Source: Nocardia macrotermitis (GTDB taxonomy: Bacteria; Actinomycetota; Actinomycetes; Mycobacteriales; Mycobacteriaceae). From it: a stretch of DNA of 64,000 nucleotides. The stretch spans positions 1 to 64,000 of the forward strand of contig NZ_WEGK01000007.1 in assembly GCF_009604405.1 (NCBI RefSeq), written 5' to 3'. Positions within the stretch are counted from its first letter, which is position 1. Every line of letters begins with the position of its first letter. The notes beneath the pieces were generated by a model. The model made no database searches, was not told where the DNA came from, and saw only the letters and a program-made list of their open reading frames with translations. Positions 59,373-64,000 of this stretch are shown here, one piece after another. Made by a program: the position numbers and the translations under genes.

Positions 59373-59690
59373 TCAGGAGACCTGGGAGCGGGTGTAGGTG
59401 TAGTGGGTGTCGACGGTGACTATGTCGGCGAGGGTGAGCAGGGCGGTGGGGACTTCCTCGGGGGTGAGGAAGTGGTCGAGGCTGGGGACGAAGACGGCGG
59501 TGGCGCCGATTCTGCCGACGACGTTGCACAGGCGTTGGTGGGGTTCGTCGGTGTGGTGGGAGAAGGCGACTATGCGGGACAGGTCGTAGCCGAATCTGCG
59601 TGCCAGAGAACGGATCTGTTCCTCGTCCCAGGGTTGCCTGGTGCCGGAGACGTCGCGGCGCAGGTACCCGATCGCGACCGGTCGGCTCAT
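59373..59690 (-). CDS. resolvase-N-terminal-like small protein
   Basis: A 105-residue protein resembling a truncated serine-recombinase N-terminal domain: RPVAIGYLRRDVSGTRQPWD then EEQIRSLARRFGYDLSRIV, and VFVPSLDHF near the position of the helix after the catalytic strand. The Ser of the usual YxRVS motif is replaced (YLRRDVSG keeps a Ser three residues later), and there is no DNA-binding domain. It is probably not a recombinase. Its ATG overlaps the stop of the gene upstream (ATGA), so both are coupled. Confidence 0.6.
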   Translation of the reverse strand: MSRPVAIGYLRRDVSGTRQPWDEEQIRSLARRFGYDLSRIVAFSHHTDEPHQRLCNVVGRIGATAVFVPSLDHFLTPEEVPTALLTLADIVTVDTHYTYTRSQVS

Positions 59691-59872
59691 CGGTTCCGCC
59701 CCCCGATGTCGTCGCCCGCGGTTCTGGTCAGCCACTCTCTACCGGCGGTGGCGAACAGTCGCACGACCTCTACCGGTAGCAGGTCCGCAGTCTTCCCCGA
59801 ATCGAGGTGCGGACACATGTGTTGACCTGAAAACCGTTGTGGCAGTTCGTACATCACAACCTTCGCTCTCAT
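59687..59872 (-). CDS. small protein coupled to resolvase-like gene
   Basis: A 61-residue protein (MYELPQRFSGQHMCPHLDSG, then LPVEVVRLFATAGREWLTRT) with one Cys/His cluster (HMCPHLD). No family is recognised. It is the first gene of a two-gene unit with the resolvase-like gene, sharing ATGA. An internal ATG at 59854 could also be the start. It is divergent from the XRE regulator at 59994. Confidence 0.5.
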   Translation of the reverse strand: MRAKVVMYELPQRFSGQHMCPHLDSGKTADLLPVEVVRLFATAGREWLTRTAGDDIGGRNR

Positions 59873-59993
59873 GCAGGGCTCAAGGGTCGAAGGACACCCC
59901 GGCCGCGCATGACGAGACAGGCCACCGGCCGGGGAGCCTCATCAATGGTGCCAATCCGCCATGCTGCTTTCAAGGCGTTTCTATGATGCGTTC

Positions 59994-60797
59994 ATGCGAC
60001 GCGAACGCCTCATCGATGCTCGAAAAGCCGTAGGGCTCAACCAAGAACAGGTTGCCGACCTCGTCGGAGTGGACCGCACCACCATCGGAAAATGGGAGCG
60101 CGGCGACTCTACCCCGCAGCCCAACCAACGCGGGGCATATGCCGAGGCCCTGGGCGTGGAACTGCAAGAACTCAACGCGATGCTGACCAGTATGCCGCAG
60201 GGGGACGGCGAAATGCCCGCCTGGCTGAGCACCTACCTCGGTATGGAGCAGTCCGCCACCAGGATCGCCTCCTACGAGCCACGATGCGTTTACGGGCTGC
60301 TACAGACGCCCGCCTATGTCGAGGACATCGTCAGCCACGTCAGCTACGACGGCGTGTCGGAGGCGTATATCGCCCGCACCGTCGAAACCCGGCTGATCCG
60401 GCAGAAACGTGTCCGGTCCGGCGAAGTGGAACTCAGTCTCGTCCAGCCCGAGTCGGCGCTGCGACTGCGGATCGGCACTCCCGACGTTATGGCGGAACAA
60501 CTTTCGACCATGGTGGAACTTTCCAGACTGCCGAACGTCACGTTGCGGATCACCCGGTACGAGGCGGGGCAGTACGAGGCGCGGCGGCTGGGCGCGTTCT
60601 GCATCATGTCCCATCCCTGGGGTACGCCGCAGGTTCACATCGAGGGTTACGGAGGTGGACGCTTCATCACCGACGCCGAGGAGGTTCAGTACTTTCAAGG
60701 TGTGTACGAGCATGCCGCGGGCCGAATCGCCCTGTCCCCCAGTGAATCCCGGAAGTTCATCACTGGGCTGGCAAAGGAATGGAGCAATAGACGATGA
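59994..60797 (+). CDS. XRE-family regulator with DUF5753 domain
   Basis: A 267-residue regulator. The HTH at residues 3-55 reads RERLIDARKAVGLNQEQVAD then LVGVDRTTIGKWERGDSTPQ. DUF5753 follows (YLGMEQSATRIASYEPRCVY, GLLQTPAYVEDIVS, SLVQPESALRLRIG, FCIMSHPWGTPQVHIEGYGG). It is the second XRE/DUF397 cassette of the window, here with one DUF397 gene overlapping its stop by 4 bases. An ATG at 59961 would add 11 residues. Confidence 0.9.
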   Translation: MRRERLIDARKAVGLNQEQVADLVGVDRTTIGKWERGDSTPQPNQRGAYAEALGVELQELNAMLTSMPQGDGEMPAWLSTYLGMEQSATRIASYEPRCVYGLLQTPAYVEDIVSHVSYDGVSEAYIARTVETRLIRQKRVRSGEVELSLVQPESALRLRIGTPDVMAEQLSTMVELSRLPNVTLRITRYEAGQYEARRLGAFCIMSHPWGTPQVHIEGYGGGRFITDAEEVQYFQGVYEHAAGRIALSPSESRKFITGLAKEWSNRR

Positions 60798-60994
60798 ACA
60801 ACACCGATCCGACCTGGCGCGTATCGACCTTCTCGGACAACGGCACCTGCGTCGAGGTGGCCCTGGCCCCCGACGGCGGTGCCCTGGTACGCAATTCGAA
60901 CGCGCGTGAGGCGGGCACACTCGCGTTCACCCAGGCAGAGATGGCCGCGTGGATCAAGGGAATCAAAGCCGGAGAATTCGACGACTGGTCCTGA
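60794..60994 (+). CDS. DUF397 protein
   Basis: A 66-residue DUF397 protein: WRVSTFSDNGTCVEVALAPD then VRNSNAREAGTLAFTQAEMA and AWIKGIKAGEFDDWS. Its ATG overlaps the regulator's stop (ATGA), so the two are translated together as in the 30.6-31.9 kb cassette, but this copy is single and more divergent. Confidence 0.85.
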   Translation: MNNTDPTWRVSTFSDNGTCVEVALAPDGGALVRNSNAREAGTLAFTQAEMAAWIKGIKAGEFDDWS

Positions 60995-61015
60995 CCTCCC
61001 CGCACGAACCGGTGC

Positions 61016-61033
61016 GCCCCGGCACTCCGGGGC
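61016..61033. terminator. GC hairpin after the XRE/DUF397 unit
   Basis: GCCCCGG-CACT-CCGGGGC, a perfect 7-bp stem with a 4-base loop, 22 bases after the DUF397 stop. It lacks a U tract but is well placed as terminator of the XRE/DUF397 unit. Confidence 0.5.
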
Positions 61034-61532
61034 ACAACCCGGCCCCGGACGCCGACCCCGCACCGTGGGCAACCTCACATCAACCCCGGTGTGCGCGAAC
61101 CACATTCACCCGTCCGCGATCGCACAGCAACGCGGCCTCCGTTACGAACAGACTGGTCTGGACGCACCGAAGTGATTGCCGCACATCCCCGTTCGCGTCT
61201 CAGCAGGACTCCGCAGCCCATCCCGATTCGATGCCCGTCTTCTCCCGAATGCCGCGTTCGTAGTCCCACCTTCGAAGCACGACCGGTCCCTCATCCCGAA
61301 ATCATGACGGATGAGACCATCCCGAATCGCACCCCGGCACCGTGCCACTCGAGCCGCTGAGCCACCACCACTGTGACCCGACCTCCCCCACCTCGCGAAA
61401 TGTGACACGCATTGCATGCCGGTAACGCGGCCCCCATTCCGAAACATACTTGTCCGTGTGGACCTGGAAAGGGATGATTCGGAAGGACGCGGTCGCGAGA
61501 CCGCGCGCGCTTCCGGCATTCGGGGGGAACCG
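61034..61532. other. non-coding stretch before the DUF3089 gene
   Basis: About 500 bases between the hairpin and the DUF3089 start. Open frames here have poor composition and no ribosome-binding sites. No repeat or RNA gene was seen. It should contain the promoter of the downstream gene. Confidence 0.4.
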
Positions 61533-62819
61533 ATGACGCAGACCAAGTGGCGACGACTCGCCGCACTGAGCGCCGGAATCGTGATGCTGGCGGGAGTCGG
61601 CCTCACGGCCTCCTGCGATGCGACGAGTTCCGCCGAACCACTCACCCAACCGGTCTGGCTGTGCCGGCCGGGCATGGCGAACAACCCCTGCAACCAGGAC
61701 CGCTTCGGCTCGCCGCAGACCTCGGAGGCCACGTTCACGGTCCGGCGTCCGCAGTCGCACACCCGCACCGACCTGGACAGCACGGTCCTCGCGCGGGACG
61801 GCAGCACCACGGTCGATCAACTGCCCGCGCCGAACCGCCCGGCCGTGGACTGCTTCTACGTGTATCCGACCGTCGATCCGGTGGCCAATCCGCTGGATCA
61901 GAGCGGCAACCGGCCGCCCAAGCCGACCGATATCGAGATCGACACCACCTGGGCGCAGGTGGGCAGATTGATCAGCAACTGCCGCATGTTCGTGCCGAAC
62001 TACCGGCAGCTGCCGATGCCGCAGGTGTTCGGCCGCGGCACCGGCCCACTGGACTTCTCGCGCGGGGCCCGCGACGTCGAGCAGGCGTGGGACGAGTACT
62101 GGGCGCACGACAACATCGATCCCACCACCGGCCGCCACCGCGGCGTGCTGCTGCTGGGCCACTCACAGGGCAGTTACGTGCTGCAAACCCTGATCCAGCA
62201 GCGCATCGAGGGGAATCGGCAGATGCGCTCGCGTCTGATCAGCGCGATCCTGCTCGGCGCGGACACCATCGTGCCGATCGGTCAGGATCGCGGCGGGGCC
62301 GATACCCGGTCCACCTTCCGTGATCTGCCGGTCTGCACCCGCACGGGCGCGTCGGCGCCGGTGCCGACGGGCTGCGTGGTCGCGCTGTCGACCTACCGCC
62401 AGCCGCCCGGCAAACTGCTGCCGACCACCGCCCGGTTCGGCCGCACCGACCGCACCCACCAGGTCGCCTGCGTCAATCCCGCGGCCCTGCTCAGCGGCGC
62501 ACCGGCCAGTGCGACGACGCCGATCACCGCCGAGTTGCCCACCATGTCGGTGACCCAGCACCGCACCGGACGCCCCTACGGCACCGGATTCGTTCGCTAT
62601 CCCGACGCGCTGACCGCGCACTGCACCGGCGGCATGGATGCCAACGGCACCGCGCACTGGTTGCAGATCGGCGGTGACACCCGACTCGCCCGCACCACCA
62701 CCGGGGCCGGGCTGGGCCTGCACATGGACGACTGGCAGTTCGCGCAGGACGATCTCGACGCGCTCGCGGTGGCCCAGAGCAAGGCGTGGCTGGCCACCCA
62801 CACCGGTCCGCACGTGTAG
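61533..62819 (+). CDS. DUF3089 secreted alpha/beta hydrolase
   Basis: A 428-residue protein with a signal peptide (LAALSAGIVMLAGVGLTASC) and a DUF3089 alpha/beta-hydrolase domain. It has LPAPNRPAVDCFYVYPTVDP, FVPNYRQLPMPQVFGRG and the nucleophile elbow GVLLLGHSQGSYVLQTLIQQ with Ser in GHSQGS. HMDDWQFAQDDLDALAVAQS lies near the end. Such proteins are predicted lipases or esterases outside the cell. A Cys follows the hydrophobic stretch (TASC), a weak lipobox. The ATG at 61533 has GGGGGGAA upstream. Confidence 0.8.
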   Translation: MTQTKWRRLAALSAGIVMLAGVGLTASCDATSSAEPLTQPVWLCRPGMANNPCNQDRFGSPQTSEATFTVRRPQSHTRTDLDSTVLARDGSTTVDQLPAPNRPAVDCFYVYPTVDPVANPLDQSGNRPPKPTDIEIDTTWAQVGRLISNCRMFVPNYRQLPMPQVFGRGTGPLDFSRGARDVEQAWDEYWAHDNIDPTTGRHRGVLLLGHSQGSYVLQTLIQQRIEGNRQMRSRLISAILLGADTIVPIGQDRGGADTRSTFRDLPVCTRTGASAPVPTGCVVALSTYRQPPGKLLPTTARFGRTDRTHQVACVNPAALLSGAPASATTPITAELPTMSVTQHRTGRPYGTGFVRYPDALTAHCTGGMDANGTAHWLQIGGDTRLARTTTGAGLGLHMDDWQFAQDDLDALAVAQSKAWLATHTGPHV

Positions 62820-62856
62820 TTCGATCCTGTTGCGGCACAGATGATTCCGTGCCGAC

Positions 62857-63489
62857 TCACGCGGCAAGCGGCTCCCAGACGAACCCGTCCGGATCGGCGA
62901 TGGCACCGAGTCCGCCGGCGAAGACCACCCGATGCGATCCGGACCCCTCCGGGGACACCCCCGCGTCCTTGGCCGCCGCGCGCCGCCCGTAGAGGGCCAG
63001 TTTGACCGCCGCGAACCCCGCGTCGAACTCGACGTACTTGCTGCCGAACGACTTCGCCACCGTAAGCCCGTGCTCGACATAGAACTGCTTGGTCGCCTTC
63101 ACGTCCTCGACGCCGAGCAACACGACGAAATCGTCCACCGTGCGGGTCGCGACGCCGGAATCCTTCTTCGTGGAGGTGGCGATCTTCCAGAGCGTCCCGT
63201 CCGGAGCCTGCACGACCCCGCCGTAACCCCAGAAACTCTTCTTCGCCGGTTTCACCGTGGTCGCACCGGCCTCGACCGCAGACGCGATGAATCCGTCCAC
63301 GGTGCTCGGACCGGAGACCACCAGCGACAGGGTGAAACCACGGAACCCGCTGCTCGGCGCGTCATCGGCGCGCACCCGCAGCCGGTCGCCCAGCCCGAAC
63401 GCGGCCTCGTGGAACGCGGCGGCGGCGCTCGGGTCGGGCGTGGTGAGAACGACGGATGCGATACCGGATGTCTTCGTGGTGATGTTCAT
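62857..63489 (-). CDS. two-domain VOC (glyoxalase-fold) protein
   Basis: A 210-residue protein with two VOC units. Residues 1-103 have ASVVLTTPDPSAAAAFHEAA then FRGFTLSLVVSGPSTVDGFI and VVQAPDGTLWKIATSTKKDS. Residues 110-210 have DDFVVLLGVEDVKATKQFYV then RRAAAKDAGVSPEGSGSHRV and IADPDGFVWEPLAA. The second is typical of small actinobacterial glyoxalase-like proteins. Substrate unknown. The ATG at 63489 gives MNITTKTSGIASVVL. Confidence 0.88.
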   Translation of the reverse strand: MNITTKTSGIASVVLTTPDPSAAAAFHEAAFGLGDRLRVRADDAPSSGFRGFTLSLVVSGPSTVDGFIASAVEAGATTVKPAKKSFWGYGGVVQAPDGTLWKIATSTKKDSGVATRTVDDFVVLLGVEDVKATKQFYVEHGLTVAKSFGSKYVEFDAGFAAVKLALYGRRAAAKDAGVSPEGSGSHRVVFAGGLGAIADPDGFVWEPLAA

Positions 63490-63606
63490 ACCGACGACGC
63501 TAGGCGCGGACCGGTGACCAGCGCTTCTCGATTCCTGACCGGTCCGCGCACCCGCCCACCCGCGCCGACCGGCTGACTCCCAGCAAACCGGGTTAGCATC
63601 CAGCCT

Positions 63607-64000
63607 GTGCCGAGCTTGCCGCAGTTCCCGTTCCGTGGTTTCCGACGGACCCTCCCCGCCGCACGCCCCCGGATCCCGGTGCCGACCGCGCGGGCCATCG
63701 TCGATTGCGCGGTCTACCGCGACGGACGACGGCTGCCGGGCCGGTTCACCCATTCCGAGGCGCTGGCGGAGGTGCGGGAGAAGGGCTCGGGATTCGTCTG
63801 GATCGGCATGCACGCACCCGATGCCGAGCAGATGGCCGACGTGGCGCAGATCTTCGGTCTGCACGAACTGGCCGCCGAGGACGCGGTGCAGGCGCACAAC
63901 CGGCCCAAACTCGAACGCTACGACGATGTGCTGATCCTGATCCTGCGCACGGTGAAATACGTTGAGCACGAGCGCAATACGGTCAGCGAGATCGTGGAGA
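63607..64000 (+). CDS. corA: magnesium/cobalt transporter CorA, N-terminal part
   Basis: The frame from GTG 63607 is open to the window edge: 131 residues of the CorA N-terminal cytoplasmic domain. It shows ARAIVDCAVYRDGRRLPGRF, SGFVWIGMHAPDAEQMADVA then QIFGLHELAAEDAVQAHNRP, and KLERYDDVLILILRTVKYVE. This is the classic funnel-domain sequence. The membrane part with the GMN motif lies beyond the window. CorA forms a pentameric channel for Mg2+ uptake. Confidence 0.88.
   Translation, partial: MPSLPQFPFRGFRRTLPAARPRIPVPTARAIVDCAVYRDGRRLPGRFTHSEALAEVREKGSGFVWIGMHAPDAEQMADVAQIFGLHELAAEDAVQAHNRPKLERYDDVLILILRTVKYVEHERNTVSEIVE

Noticed and set aside
59373..59690. Active site-specific recombinase or mobile element
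   Set aside because: The protein is too short, lacks the DNA-binding domain and the usual catalytic YxRVS arrangement; no element ends or duplicated target were seen.
60995..61532. Small genes in the gap before the DUF3089 gene
   Set aside because: Open frames lack ribosome-binding sites and are Pro/Arg/Ser-rich shadows.

Overview
The window is GC-rich throughout, with codon third positions dominated by G and C. Its gene content points to a mycolic-acid actinobacterium, most likely Nocardia or a close relative. The markers are two MspA-type outer-membrane porins, EspG, WXG100 and DUF3558 proteins of type VII (ESX) secretion, DUF4254, several XRE/DUF397 pairs, a protein O-mannosyltransferase and a GlnR-type operator in front of nitrate genes. 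No rRNA, tRNA, CRISPR array or intact insertion sequence was found. The genus is inferred from gene content alone.

1-27,500 is mostly housekeeping and accessory single genes in short, often convergent or divergent units. They include a CPA1 antiporter, cobD, an ECF41 sigma factor with its own ECF41-type promoter but no partner enzyme, a WYL regulator facing a DinB-fold enzyme, and an isolated HMG-CoA reductase. Further along are a gamma-carbonic-anhydrase-like protein, an orphan Eco57I-type DNA methyltransferase convergent with a TetR gene, and two adjacent MspA porins, one with a long glycine-rich insert. The rest is an ADP-ribosylglycohydrolase, dehydrogenases, an OsmC protein, a tandem FitA-like antitoxin with no toxin, and an isochorismatase/MarR pair. 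Decayed genes lie at about 0.84-1.06, 19.0-19.2 and 25.5-25.9 kb.

27,600-40,400 is the accessory core and the most interesting part. A minus-strand block (27,619-30,395) holds an ESX-type N-terminal protein, a downstream C-terminal-domain protein and two lipoproteins, with a SUKH (SMI1/KNR4) gene beside it. An XRE/DUF397/DUF397 regulatory cassette follows, then DUF4254 and an ATPase-like gene. A plus-strand operon (33,478-39,902) then encodes a DUF3558 lipoprotein, an AT-rich small protein, a Ser/Gly-rich PPE/WXG-like protein, EspG and two WXG100 proteins. It continues with a large protein whose C-terminus looks like an R-S-E ADP-ribosyltransferase, and a candidate immunity gene. No ESX core machinery (EccB/C/D/E, MycP) is present, so these would be cargo and chaperones for a system encoded elsewhere.

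40,500-44,000 holds a MerR regulator, a VOC protein, a decayed DUF4246 gene and a secreted GH76-like enzyme. 44,400-57,000 is a nitrate-respiration and assimilation block. narGHJI (membrane nitrate reductase and its chaperone) is preceded by a CRP/FNR-like palindrome. narK-nirB (transporter and NADH-nitrite reductase large subunit) is preceded by a canonical GlnR box. nirD is absent. Nitrate would enter through NarK, be reduced at the membrane by NarGHI, and nitrite would go on to ammonium through NirB.

57,000-64,000 holds the protein mannosyltransferase, peptide deformylase, a resolvase-like small protein pair, a second XRE/DUF397 pair, a DUF3089 secreted hydrolase, a two-domain VOC protein and the start of corA, which runs off the right edge.
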